Part shown: in pieces, positions 46,885 to 57,767 of the stretch
Numbering within the stretch: the stretch's first letter is position 1
Layout: the number at the start of each line of letters is the position of its first letter
Assembly (NCBI GenBank): GCA_011947345.1
Contig: JAAVTG010000637.1
Location: 124,001 to 188,000 of the forward strand
Direction: 5' to 3'
DNA: 64,000 nucleotides
Source: Phytophthora quininea
Lineage: Eukaryota; Oomycota; Peronosporomycetes; Peronosporales; Peronosporaceae
The notes under the pieces: model-generated
Told to the model about the DNA's origin: nothing
What the model saw: only the letters and a program-made list of their open reading frames with translations
Databases searched by the model: none
Program-made: the position numbers and the translations under genes

Positions 46885-47975
46885 CTAAAGCTCATGGGTG
46901 AATGGAAAGCAAGTACTTCGTCTCTGGTTGCCTAGGATACACTGTAACAAAAGATACGGACGTAGCCGCAACGGTCTCACTTCAAGGGAGCCGTGATGGA
47001 GGAGATTGGGGATTGCATACATGCATAGCAGTATTCGTCCTGATCTACACGCCACGGATAAGTAGAAAAGGGTGAACGTGTTAACCAAGATATCATACAA
47101 GTGATCCGGCGAAGTGTTGTAGGCCGGTGGGCATATCCTGGCTTTGATGGACTTAATACTCCCACTTAATCTGGTTGAAACCCTGCTTCCCAGATCACAA
47201 CGACGGTATCCGCCGCGACACTGTCGCCGGAAGATGTCGAATCGCACGACGCGCTGCAATTTCATGAGTGACGGTGACGCTTTTGAGCTGATCTTGTACG
47301 CGATCGATGCACAACACCTTCTTGTTATCATGGCTACGCTCGTACTTTTCTCAATAGCGGGTTGGTCATAATATCAGCGATCGGGTCGTTTGTACCGACA
47401 TGGAGTTCCTGCAGATGCTCATCCTCGGCTGCGTGACGCACCAGATGGAACTTGTTCTGAATCTGTTTTACTGTGCTTCCCAGAATTGGCCATCAGGTGG
47501 ATGCACGACTTGATATCGTTTCGGATGCAAACGCCCCGACGAGTTCCTTGCAGAGGCCTATCAACCATAGTGGATCGCGAATATCTTCGTTCAGTGGAAT
47601 ATATCTTGCTTCTGTTGTGCTTTGTGCGTTGATCTCTTGCTTCTCGATCCATGGAATCCACGTGCCGCTCATAAGCATCACAAACCCACTCGCGTTCATC
47701 CGGGTTGCTCGCATAGTCAGCGTGGCTATAACACGCGAGCTGGACTTCGTTCGCAGCAGACCATAGTCGTCCGTAGCAACAAAGTAGCGTAGGACGCGCT
47801 TGTCCATGGGGTAATGACTGTGGTCGAAGCTGGATAGACACTTAAGTGATGATGCTCGAAATGCAGCCGAAACTGGCATCACCTCGTAGCTAACTTCCAT
47901 GAAAAATCCCGAACACGAAGACAAAGGCGGAGTGCAGCCAATGAAACCTGTTCTATATAGTGCGAAAAGATCCAC
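46885..47975 (-). mobile_element. Ty1/copia retrotransposon 3' part
   Basis: Minus strand: DKRVLRYFVATDDYGLLRTK, SGFVMLMSGTWIPW, EKQEINAQSTTEARYIPLNE and LWLIGLCKELV are the copia RNase H domain; then QNKFHLVRHAAEDEHLQELH with GTNDPIADIMTNPLLRK, the polyprotein end. The remaining about 400 bp to 46885 should contain the 3' LTR. Frames are broken; the 5' part of the element is absent. Confidence 0.65.
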
Positions 47976-48665
47976 CGATTTGTGCGCTTATTATAGCATT
48001 ATAAATCCCCTTCAAGCCGATTCCCATTCTATATCATGTGTTTGTGGAGCAGGGTTCCGGGATGGGGTTTTATGGGTCGGGGATAATCCATTTAGACAGA
48101 CCACCTACCCACAATGGCTGCGGGGTGGGTTTAAAGGGCCAAAATAAAAACAAAAATCCACCCACCTACAACTGTTTTGACCACTCACCCAATCGAAAAG
48201 GACAGTCCCAATCTTATCAGAGATTACATATGCAAACTTGTATGGGCACTGTTCAGCAAACCACTACATTTATGGATAGGATGCTCGTATGTTTGCCGTC
48301 TATTTCGGAATGACCGATCGAAAAGTCGCGTCCTTTGAACTCATTCTCGATTTTCCTTACTTCTGCAAAGGGGGCAACGGGCCGAAGCACTGTGAACGTT
48401 TGCACACAAACCCCGTAGTACTTCGGTACATTGCATGCAGTCATTGGTTGTGCGCGTGGTATGGTATAAGGTGGCATTCTGCAACGATTTCTCCGTGAGC
48501 TTGGCTCGCTGCATTAGTCGGCATATCCCTCCTTGCTGTGCGGAGCAAAACCATTACTGTGAAGTTCGGAAGTATCGAGAGAGCGATTTAAACAATAGTG
48601 TTATTAATCTCAATAAAACAAAACTTATTAAAAGTATCTTGTTCCTATTGTTGCCACTTTGCCAA
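47976..48665. other. Unassigned sequence
   Basis: No gene recognised. Contains paired CCACCTACC/CCACCCACCTAC stretches (48100-48170), possibly a transposon flank. Confidence 0.3.
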
Positions 48666-50476
48666 CTAGTAGTACACGAAATCCTCGCTCTGGTTGCCGT
48701 CTTCAGTGTCCTTCTCATCCTCGTCGTCAGCAGCTCGCACTATATCCTCCAAATGCGTGTAACGCTCGGTGTCATCGGCACAGATATTCTTTGCGTTGAA
48801 GAATATGTGTACGATCTTCTCCACGCGATCTGGGGAAAGGCGGTTGCGCAGCTTGGAGTGTATGAATGCGTGAGTGGAGAAGTTCCGCTCAGATGCAGCA
48901 CTTGAAGCCGCACAGCGAAACAACTGTAGAGCTATCTTTTGGAGCAGCGGAAACTGCGTCAGTCCACACCATAAATCGTACAGTGTGATCTTGCGGTCAC
49001 ATAGCAGCTTCCATTGTCTGGGACGGGCGTCTTTGAACTCATGGACAAACCCATGGAAATTTGCAAGCTCTAGCATAGCCTTCTCTTCGTTGTGAGATCC
49101 CAGCCAAGAAGAGAGTCTTCCGTATCGCCTCGAGTCTTGGTGTCCATGCTGATGCCAGCGTATCTTGGGTCGAGCAGGTATGCCATACCGTGCGCTTTCC
49201 CAGAGATGAACTCAAAGCGGGCCTTGACCAAAGACTTCACAATCTTGCTTTCACCAGTCGTGAGATCAGACCTTGACAGCTGACCGGAAAGATTCGACCA
49301 CCGGAGTTTCGTTTTTCTCGAACCTCTTCAGAGCCTTGTCAATGGGCTCGAGAATGGCTACCGCCTTTTGAGACGAGGCACGAACTTGTCTGAGGTCACC
49401 AAGTTGTACACGGTCCGCCGATCTTTCTTCTGCTTCTTGCTCTTCGCGATTAGAAACTGGCGGGCCGATACTCGCGAGAATAGAATTGTCTCTGCAGCAA
49501 AAATCGTCTTGAAGCATGCCAGCAAAGATCCCCACCTGGTGTCACCGCGTTTTGCTAGAAGGCGTAGCCCACCCTCTTTCAGTCGTGTGGACAAGTCATG
49601 CCACATCTTGTGGTGAGACTTGAAAAAGATCACGATCTTCTTGCAGCCATCTTGTAATGCGTCCATCTATTTGAGTTTCTTGACAATATCTTTCACTAGA
49701 ACGTGCAGAGCGTGACACACGCACCCGTGGAATAAGACACCAGGGAACTTGGCTTCAAGTGATCGCCAAGCGGCCTTGTTAGTAGCCGTGTTATCCGCCA
49801 CGACGGCACCAACTTGCAGGAAGTCATACTTGCCGATGACGCGCTCGATATCCTAAGTTAGAAACTCGGCGTCATGCAATTGAGACCCTGTATACACCGA
49901 CTCAAGAAAGAAGGTGTCCTTGCCGGTGACAGCCATGTAGTTGACAACTTAGAGACCGTTGATGTCAGTCCAAGCATCTGTCACAAGAGAAACGATCTTC
50001 CCCAACCTTGGACTGAAGGTTCTTGATGGACTTGGCGTATGCACGGTCCAGTAACGTCGTTGATAGTTGGTCAGCAGATGGCAGTTCGGCTCCGGGATTC
50101 AGTAGTCGAAGCGCATCCAGCAACCTAGCGTGACTAACCTTGCAGAAAGTCAGACCCGAGCTGTACACCCACCAAGCCAGCTGCTCTTGGAACCTTTTTG
50201 AGATCCCATCTTTGAGCTGAGGACGATACGTGTCCGTAATCAGGGCTGATTGTGCTCGAGCAGAGCACCTCTTGGTCAAGTGGTGCTTGGTGCGCTCCAC
50301 ATGGGTCCGTCCGGTGGTCTGGACGAGCTCTCCAAATTTCTTGCACCACACATCACCCTGTGGGTCTACATCCACACTGTCCTAGGCAGCGTTAGGCTTC
50401 CGTCCAGAGCGAGGGCAAGAGGCTTCTACAGCCTGTGGAGTAGCTGGTGGAAAGGGGAGGCGGCGAGTTCGGGCAT
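48666..50476 (-). mobile_element. Second hAT transposon, decayed transposase
   Basis: Minus strand from about ATG 50476. Fragments: BED-like DVWCKKFGELVQTTGRTHVE and TKHHLTKRC; QEQLAWWVYSSGLTFCKVSH; DTRWGSLLACFKTIFAAE; and an intact C-terminal dimerisation block FRCAASSAASERNFSTHAFI with HSKLRNRLSPDRVEKIVHIF, acidic tail, stop 48666. Several stops and frame changes. It belongs to a different hAT lineage from the element at 43544. Confidence 0.7.
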
Positions 50477-51236
50477 GGTGGTGCTTTGGGTAGCCTTGGC
50501 GAGGTAAAATCGAGAGTGAAAAGGTTTCCACAGATAATTGCACGGCATGATTCGAGCGGAGCGCCGTGAACCGGTCGCTTCAGCAAAGGTAGGCTTACAT
50601 GCTCATCAATGGAAATGGCTACAAACGGACTTAAAAGAATTCCAAAAAAGATTAAGTAAATAATCAAACCACCCCGCGTGAGTGACAGACTCCATCCAAA
50701 ATATCATAACGTAGGTTTTCCGGAACCCTGTTGTGGAGTTCCAACTGGTCAATCTCTACGAATATCTCTTCCTTTTTGCTTCACATGCCAATAAATCTTT
50801 GATCATTCCCCGTTAGTCTCGCCCAACCTTCCATGAACCTCGTCACCAATGATGCAGTGTTCGTCAACGCATTTTCGACTTGAACATTGAGCATGGCTTC
50901 AGACTCTAGGTTCGATATCCCTGCAGTTTGTTAACGCGGTGGTCTTGCAGACGAGGAAAGACGAAGCTTGAGTGATTGTTTCTACTGTTATTATGTCAAA
51001 AAGTGACGGCAAAAACATAGAGTTAAGTATTGTCCGAGTTATCTATTAGATGCTCTAGCAGCCAGCCTTTCCGTCGTAATCTTCTAGTTGGTAAATGGTC
51101 GTAAATACATGCACTGATGTCGCTTACGTCATTTACGATGTATATATAAAAGAATCGTTTTACAAATATGTCATAATAGAAGCTTAAATGAGAGTAACTA
51201 TTTTTATTTAAAAATTATTTAATTTGTGTGGCCATA
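50477..51236. other. AT-rich boundary region
   Basis: Right edge of the transposon block and the promoter of the RNase III-like gene. The last 60 bp before ATG 51237 are almost pure A/T. No other feature seen. Confidence 0.4.
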
Positions 51237-52531
51237 ATGCGACGGGTTCTTCTAACCGCAAGGCATCGCCGTCTATCGGCCTCCTACCATGTAATTCGAG
51301 CGTTTTCTTCACAGAGTACTCTTCCTGACGACTTTCGAAGTCCCCAAGCAGTTGCAGACGCAGTGGCAGTCGCTATCGCCGCCGAGAAAGACGCAATCAA
51401 CGCTGCCAAAAAGGCCAAAAGTGATGCATCCAGCAACCCCAACAATTTCAGCAGAATCGAGCGACGCCACTTGGAAGGAGACGTCATCACCACAAAGAGA
51501 ATCACAGTCCAGCAATTAATGTACCCAAAGAACACTCCGGACTGGCAGCTGATCAAACCTGAACACTTTGACAAAGTCCCCATTCCAGAGGGTTGGGACG
51601 ACGGTCTCAAAGAGCTGCAGGACCGTATCGGAGTGCAGTTTAAGGATGTGACTCTGCTGCGTAGTGCCCTGACGCACCACGGCTACCTCCCACAAGACGT
51701 GGTGCCGGAGGATATTCCAGTTGTTAGACTGTCGAACCGAAGTCTTGAGTTTTTGGGCGACTCTCTACTTGGTGCAGCTGCAGCGGGATACGTCTATCAA
51801 ATGCTGCCAAGAGAGCAAGAGGGGCAGCTGACAAGAGCAAAATCGTCGCTGGTGAAGAACAGCACGCTCTGCAAGATCAGTGAAGACTTAGGCATCTCGA
51901 GTCTTGTGCTCTGGCCAGTGGAGTTTAGCTTGAAGGAGGCGAGCGCAATGCCGAGATTTAACAAAGGTCGTGTCACTATTGCCGCTGGAGCGGTGGAGTC
52001 GCTTATTGGGGCCATCTACTTGGACCAGGTGCAGTCTGTTGTAACGTATCCTAGACGACAGCATGGTTACTAACTTGCTGTCAATTCCGGTAGGGCATGG
52101 AGACCGCAATGGAGTTTGTGAGCACACATATTCTTCCGCGGTCAGTTGCGTATGCCACGCGCAAAGTTATCTGGGAGCCCATTGTGGAGCTGCAGAACCT
52201 GCTGCAAGCTCACTACTTCGGCCAACCAGTGTACAAGTAAGCTAACTCGTTGAGATTGACGAATCGATTGTACTCATTTACTTTCTGTTCGTTCAACAGG
52301 TATCTTAAAGCCCCGGTAAATGCTAAGGAGTACACTGTGGAGCTATACGTGAAAGGAAGGGTACGTTCTTGACTCTGCTAGGTTTCTTCTGCTAAAGGGA
52401 TGTCTGACTCGAATGCACTTGACATTCAGCCCATTCTGCAAGCAAGTGGCGACTCGTACAAGTTGGCACGGTATCGTGCAGCCGACGCAGCGTATTGGCA
52501 TTTTGAGAAGATGCTGGGCGTTGCACCGTAG
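51237..52531 (+). CDS. Mitochondrial RNase III-domain protein (mL44-like)
   Basis: Four exons: 51237-52028, 52094-52236, 52300-52360, 52430-52531; GT-AG introns of 65, 63 and 69 nt; product 365 residues. Residues 1-30 (RRVLLTARHRRLSASYHVIR) look like a mitochondrial presequence. The RNase III domain shows SLEFLGDSLLGAAAAGYVYQ and AGAVESLIGAIYLDQGMET, so the signature Asp and the downstream Glu are retained. The C-terminus (AKEYTVELYVKGR, DAAYWHFEKMLG) resembles a double-stranded-RNA-binding fold. Family options are mitoribosomal protein mL44 or a mitochondrial RNase III; in mL44 the active site is usually degraded, so the retained residues leave both open. ATG 51237 chosen over an upstream GTG. 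Confidence 0.75.
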
Positions 52532-52716
52532 AGAAACACAACGCCTGGGCTGTTGAGCAATAGAGCCTTCTGTTCAGTTCTTGGCAGCTCAGCCCTATCT
52601 TAGCCCTTAGATCAGTCCAAATACAAAACAGTTACGCATAAGAACGTCTAAGCATTGGTATCGCTTCGAGATGCGTCTCAAGTTATGTCACCAGCATTGA
52701 TCCATGCCGCTCTGCC

Positions 52717-53320
52717 TAGAACTCTGCTTCGTCGCTAGACTCGCCATCATCGTCATCAGCAGCTGCAGCAGCGGCTTTCGTCGGCGCAACCCCGAAGCCG
52801 CAGCAATCTCCTCAGAAGCAAGAGCCATAGCGGCCACCGCAGCGCGACGCCGTGTGCGAGGGATGATGTTGGTCGTGTCCACTCCAATCAGATCGTCTTC
52901 CGTCATCTTGAGCTCCTGGTCCGACTCTTCTCCGCTGTCGTCCGAGTCGTCCGAGTCGCGGGTCCGCCGCTTCTTGCTCTTGGGGGCCAGGTCCTCCTCC
53001 TCACTGTCGTCTTCGTCTTCATCTTCGTCCTCATCTTCATCCTCCTCGTCTTCCTCCTCTTTCTTAGCCTCGGCCTTGGTCTTGCCTTCCTCTTTCTTCG
53101 GTTTGGTCTCCTCTTTCTTGTCTCCGTTCTTCTTGGGCTCAAAGAAGGCCGTGATCTTCTTGCCCTCTTTTCCCTCGGGAGCTTTCCGCTTCTGTCCAGC
53201 AGTTTCCTTTTCCACACTAGACAAAACATGGCACAGTTTAGTGGTGGAAATTGACACAAGCGGTCCCAGTAGAAATAGCAGCGCGTACGGCTTGGTCACG
53301 GCCTTCTCGTCGCTGGCCAT
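52717..53320 (-). CDS. Acidic nuclear protein with CHZ-like histone chaperone motif
   Basis: Minus strand, exon 1 53320-53289 (11 codons), 72-nt GT-AG intron, exon 2 from 53216. After the start MASDEKAVTKP come a Lys-rich segment, an Asp/Glu run, KSKKRR (nuclear signal), DSDDSDDSGEE, then DLIGVDTTNIIPRTRRRAAV. The last motif resembles the CHZ motif of H2A.Z-H2B chaperones (Chz1/HIRIP3). The C4 run 52790-52793 breaks the frame: the open frame continues as non-acidic text to 52688, while the alternate frame gives an acidic tail DDDDGESSDEAEF and stop TAG at 52717-52719. The latter is typical of chaperones and needs one more C. Assignment rests on a short motif, hence moderate confidence. Coordinates use the alternate stop. 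Confidence 0.55.
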
Positions 53321-53508
53321 GTTTGTAGTAGGGTGTTGAGATGCTGGCGAGGCTGGTGAACTGACTAGTTGGCTGCGGGGAGTGCACGGGACGCAGAGTG
53401 AGAGCTGCAGTCGGGAGCTCCGAGTCCTCCGTTCAAATGGCGCAAAAATAGCCGGCTGGTGATGTTAACATATGTAAGTACGCTCAAAAACGCACATTGA
53501 CTTCAAGA

Positions 53509-54618
53509 ATGGAGTCTGAAGCGACTGAAGAAGCTACGTCTGCCAATGCAGAGGTTGAGACTCCAATACCGACAGTCTCTCCAGCTCCTACAGAGCAGTC
53601 GTATCGTGCACGATACAACGAGACCATTGTCCCTCCTGGCGGACCGTCGTCCCGAGTGGTAAGCTGGCAAAGGGCAAGTGTGGTGGTGTCTGTTGACTGC
53701 TATTGCTAGATCCGCCCTCCGAATGACTTCCCGCCCGAGTCGAAACGCGCAGACCTAATCGAAGATGCCGAGGACGATCTTGAGGTCGACATGGAGGAGC
53801 TCAAGGCGGCCGTCCACGCGTACAACGTCGACTTCCAGAACCGAATCGTACGGATATATCCGGTGGATCCTACTTTTGATGGAGTTGTTGATCATTTTAG
53901 TAGGACGCAGTGAAGCTCCGCGGTCGTGACCTCGAAGCAAAATTGGCCACCGAGCACGAGGACATGATGGCGTCGATCGACCAACTGCGAGCGAATTTCC
54001 AAAAGCAGTTCCAGGCAGCTTTCCTGACTCTAGAACAAAAGACACTTTCACACTTTGCACGACTTGAGGCGCAGGAGATCGCGTCCCAGGAGAAAAGGTT
54101 TGCTGTCTATGTAGACTTTCATGATAGAAAGAGACTGACCGACACAATTGCAGGCTTCGAGAATGCGACGCAGAGTTCAAGACGTTCGCATACACGACGG
54201 TGCCCGAGATCATGGAGAAGCTGCAGGGCACCATCACCCGCAAGCTCGAAAGAACCACGAGACGTTCGACATTGAGAACGCCAAGATCCAGAAGCGCGAG
54301 AAGAAGACGCTGCACGCGCTGGAGAGCAACGAGCGCAAGACAGACGCAGCGTTCCGAACCGAGACAGCTCGTCGCGTGACGAAATTCCAAGAACGCGAGG
54401 AAGATTTCCACCACGTCATGCGAGTCGACAATCGCCAGTCGGAACGGGATCAGTCGACGCACATACAGGGTCTGGTCGCTCTGCACGCGCAACTGCACGC
54501 TGAAAGCTCGTTGCGCGAGAAAGAAGACCTGGAGATCCTCGACAAGTTCTCGTCCTCGTTTGGTCGACTACAGAGCAGTATCTTGGAAAACCTGGGCGAA
54601 GACACGTCCACTACGTAG
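53509..54618 (+). CDS. SF-assemblin-like coiled-coil protein
   Basis: Exons 53509-53658, 53710-53847, 53904-54097, 54154-54618; all introns GT-AG, 51-56 nt. Residues 1-75 form a Pro/Ser/Glu-rich head (PPGGPSS, IRPPNDFPPESKRADLIEDA); the rest is continuous heptad-type helix with VPEIMEKLQGTITRKLE and REKKTLHALESNERKTDAAF. SF-assemblins build the striated fibres that link basal bodies of flagellated cells, which fits zoospore biology. The frame breaks at the A3 run 54249-54251; one added A joins KLE to NHETFDIENA and gives an exact multiple of three (about 315 residues). Start at ATG 53509. Divergent from the CHZ-like gene 188 bp away. Confidence 0.7.
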
Positions 54619-54894
54619 GAATAACAAAGGCAACTAAACTCTTCAGTGGAACGGCTAAAGGTTGTGAATATTGGATTCGCAGGTCGTCGGCGTCTCATGG
54701 CTCCTTCAAAGACAGTCGATTTGGTCGTCTCTCCTGAAAGCTCCACACTGCAAAATAAACTTTTGCCACCTCGGTACCAATCTCGTCCAACGTCCTCCAC
54801 ACACGCCGTCACCGTCCGCTGTTCTTTTCCCGTCGCTTTGCGCTAGCTAGTTGACGATGCTTTTACCCAAGCTGCGTCCCCTGTAGTCCACTCC

Positions 54895-55291
54895 TTAGTT
54901 GGTGGCAGCCTTCTTCGAGACGGCCGACGAGCCCTCGCGGAAGCCGTTCTTGAACTTGCGCTGCACCAGCTTCAGGTGGCGCATGCGACCAGTGCCAGTG
55001 GTGCGGCGACGCAGCGCCTTCTGGCTCCAGTTGAACTTGCGCATCTTGGCAGCGGGGTAGCCACACGAGGAGCACGTGCTCTTCTGGATGTGGTACGAGC
55101 TGCGCCCACACCGTCTGCAGATGGTGTGGGTCTTGTTGTGGCGCATACCGAAGCTCTGCGTGCCTTTCGTCTGCAAGCAACAACGTCAAACGTCACACGC
55201 GTCAGCATCCCATGGCCTGTGTCTGATAGATCTGTCTGTCCGTATTGTCTGTCTGTGCTGTCTGTGAGAAACATGTAGTGGGCCGTACCAT
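54895..55291 (-). CDS. RPL37: 60S ribosomal protein eL37
   Basis: Minus strand. Coding exon 1 is only the ATG (55291-55289), followed by a 118-nt intron (donor GTACGG, acceptor TTGCAG) and exon 2 55170-54895; 92 residues. Sequence [20 protein letters not shown] begins the family pattern, with the C2-C2 zinc ribbon CRRCG and [17 protein letters not shown]. Length and motifs match eL37 throughout. An ATG-only first exon is common in ribosomal protein genes. Confidence 0.95.
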
Positions 55292-55568
55292 CTTGGATTC
55301 GGGCTTGGGACTTTAACGCGGAGCGGAAGGAAGGGTAAAATAAGTCTAGCACAAGGGAAGCCCTGGCGGCGCAGTGCTGGCCATACAAACGCGCCTTCAA
55401 AACCGTCGCCATACAAACACCAAGAGAAAGCCCGCCCCGCTGCACTACGGCCAACCAAATAGCAGCCCTACCCCGCTCGATTTCAGCCAATGACACCGAT
55501 ACACTACCATACAGACTATTCTAGAACCCGTCGGAGATGGCTACATTTGTGATACTTGCCTTTGTCGA

Positions 55569-57639
55569 TCATGTTGCTCTAGTTGCACGAGTTGCCCTCG
55601 TAAAGTCCACAACGCGTGTATCCGCCAGCAGACTGCGTCCTCCCGAGCGGATCCTCGCACGCAGCCGCAGTCCGTCCAGCGACCGCACTCGAGACAGCGC
55701 CACATACGCCTGGCCAAACTCGAACACGCGCGACAGGTCCAGCACGGCGGCATCGAAAGACAGTCCTTGGCTTTTGTGGATGCTGATGGCCCAGGCCAGC
55801 GCCAGTGGGAGCTGTCGGCGAGATGCCAGCACCGCGTCGCCAACACTGACAGAAAACTCTTCCTGGCTGATGATCTCGGTCACGCCGTTGGAGAAGCGCA
55901 CGATCGGCAGGTTGGTCTGCGGCGTGAAGCCTTCGACGATCCCGCGCGAGCCGTTCACGAGACCTCGCGCAGCGTTCAACGTCTTGACCAAAAGGACACG
56001 GGCGTTCTCTGCAGCGAGGCAATGACAAATGAGTGGTCAGCTAGAAAGAAGTCAGCAATATGAAGCGGCCTCGTACTTTTCAGTGACACTTTTGCGGCAG
56101 CAGGACACCCGCTAAGGAACTCGGTTTTTCCCCTGCAACAAGCACGATGTGAGATGCTGGTTGGTTTGAGGAAGGACGCAGTTTGTTCTCATACCGGTCG
56201 GCTGACACGAAGTTGTAGCGCTTCCCTCCTACCTCGTCAAGTGCTCGAGTGTTGGTCTGCAATGCACGACAAATTAAAACCAACGTCGGCACAAAAATCC
56301 CCACTAGGCACTGCGCAACGTACCCGAAGCACGTCGTCGTTGTGCGAGAAGATGTGAATGGCGTCGTTGCTGTCGGGATCTGCTGCTGCTTGGTAGCGTT
56401 GGTTAAGTTTGTTGATCATCTCGGTCGTGGGTTCACCGACTCGGAACGCGTTCAAGATGCGAACGAACTCCTCGTCGCGCTGCCGGAAGATCTCCTTCAG
56501 TACCACAGTCTCTGTTATCCCCTCATCCATGCGCTGCTTTCAAAGCACAGCAACGGTGGTAATGACGCTTCACCGCGCGCACGGCGACCGACAGGAGGCA
56601 ACTGGAAGAAGTCGCCTGAGAGAATGAGCTGAATGCCGCCGAAAAACGCCGAGCTACGGCGGATCTGCCTGGCCACGGCCTCCAGGTCGTCAAAAAGCTG
56701 ACCGTCCAACATGGAGATCTCATCAATCACGAGCACTCGCGCCGACTTCCAGCGAGCCACGGCGTCTTTCTTCCGTGAGATTTGAACTATCAGCTCCTGT
56801 CTCGTCGTGTGTGTCCGTGGGTCAATGCCCGCAAAATGGTGCAGCGTCATGCCGCCAATATTGTACGCAGCGATGCCTGTGGTGGCAGTAGCGTAAACTC
56901 GTCCTAATGCATGACCGCAGCCGTACCGCAGTAGATGCTGCAACAGGAACGACTTGCCTGTGCCAGCACTACCCGTGAAGAAAACATTTTTGCCGCTTGC
57001 AACGAGCTGTAACACTCGCTCCTGTTCGCTTGTCAGATTTGCTCGTGTTTGATTTGGTCGCACTGGGGACGTTCCATGGCGTGAAGTTTTGCGCCGGCGT
57101 CGATCTGCTGGTGTTGGCGACTGCGAACTGTTTGTCAAGTCGGTCAGCGCGCTTCTCGGACGCTTGACGCCAGCTCTGCGGTCGAGTATCGGGCTAACAG
57201 GAGCTGAAGCTGAAGGTCTTTTCGTCGTTGATGTTGCAGCAGTCTTGGACTTTGAAATGCCACCACTGCGAATGCAAAATCTCGCAGCGCCGCCATCTCG
57301 TCGGGGTCTCCGTCTCGTAGATTGAACTGTGTGATGCGAGTGCGCTCGCGTCGGATGAGTCCCAGCTTGCCCGTGGCCACAAAACTCGAGTACACCTCGT
57401 ACTTGTGCGCCTGGATCTTGAGCGCTTTGTGCAGTGGAGGCTCCTCCTCATCACTTCCAGTCCACCGCGTCGTCGAACGAGCTGCAGTACCATGTAAACG
57501 ACTTGTGTTGAGTGGAATGAAATGGCCATTAACTGGCACGGACGGCGCTTACCTCCGCTCTCGGGTAGATCATCGTGGAGATGTTGCGCCCCGTTGCGCC
57601 GTCTGCCAACTGCAACTCCACCGTGCATCGGACGGACAT
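55569..57639 (-). CDS. PIF1: PIF1 family DNA helicase
   Basis: Minus strand exons: 57639-57553, 57481-56324, 56256-56195, 56132-56077, 56008-55569 (TGA). 5'-3' helicase for telomere, G-quadruplex and mitochondrial DNA maintenance. N-terminus [14 protein letters not shown] and [20 protein letters not shown] resembles the PIF1 N-terminal domain. Helicase motifs: [12 protein letters not shown] (I), ATATTGIAA (Ia), [10 protein letters not shown] (II), [11 protein letters not shown] (III), [18 protein letters not shown], and [20 protein letters not shown] with [15 protein letters not shown] (V/VI). Two one-base losses split it: CC at 56526-56527 (ESSAW to DEGITETV) and A3 at 57255-57257. The junction between exon 1 and exon 2 is out of phase by my reading, so a third loss or a different splice is likely there. 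Confidence 0.88.
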
Positions 57640-57767
57640 CCGAATGAGCAAGTTGCAGCGGTTGACACGACGTTTTTGAAAGTTCAAAATACAGGCTCTT
57701 TTATGACCGTCTACACCATGATCGATTCTGACACCGCTGACGTTTCCGTTGAACTCCTCGCCTCAAG

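Noticed and set aside
52688..52716. C-terminal extension of the CHZ-like protein to 52688
   Set aside because: That frame ends in non-acidic, unrelated text; the alternate frame after the C4 run gives the acidic tail expected for this type of protein.
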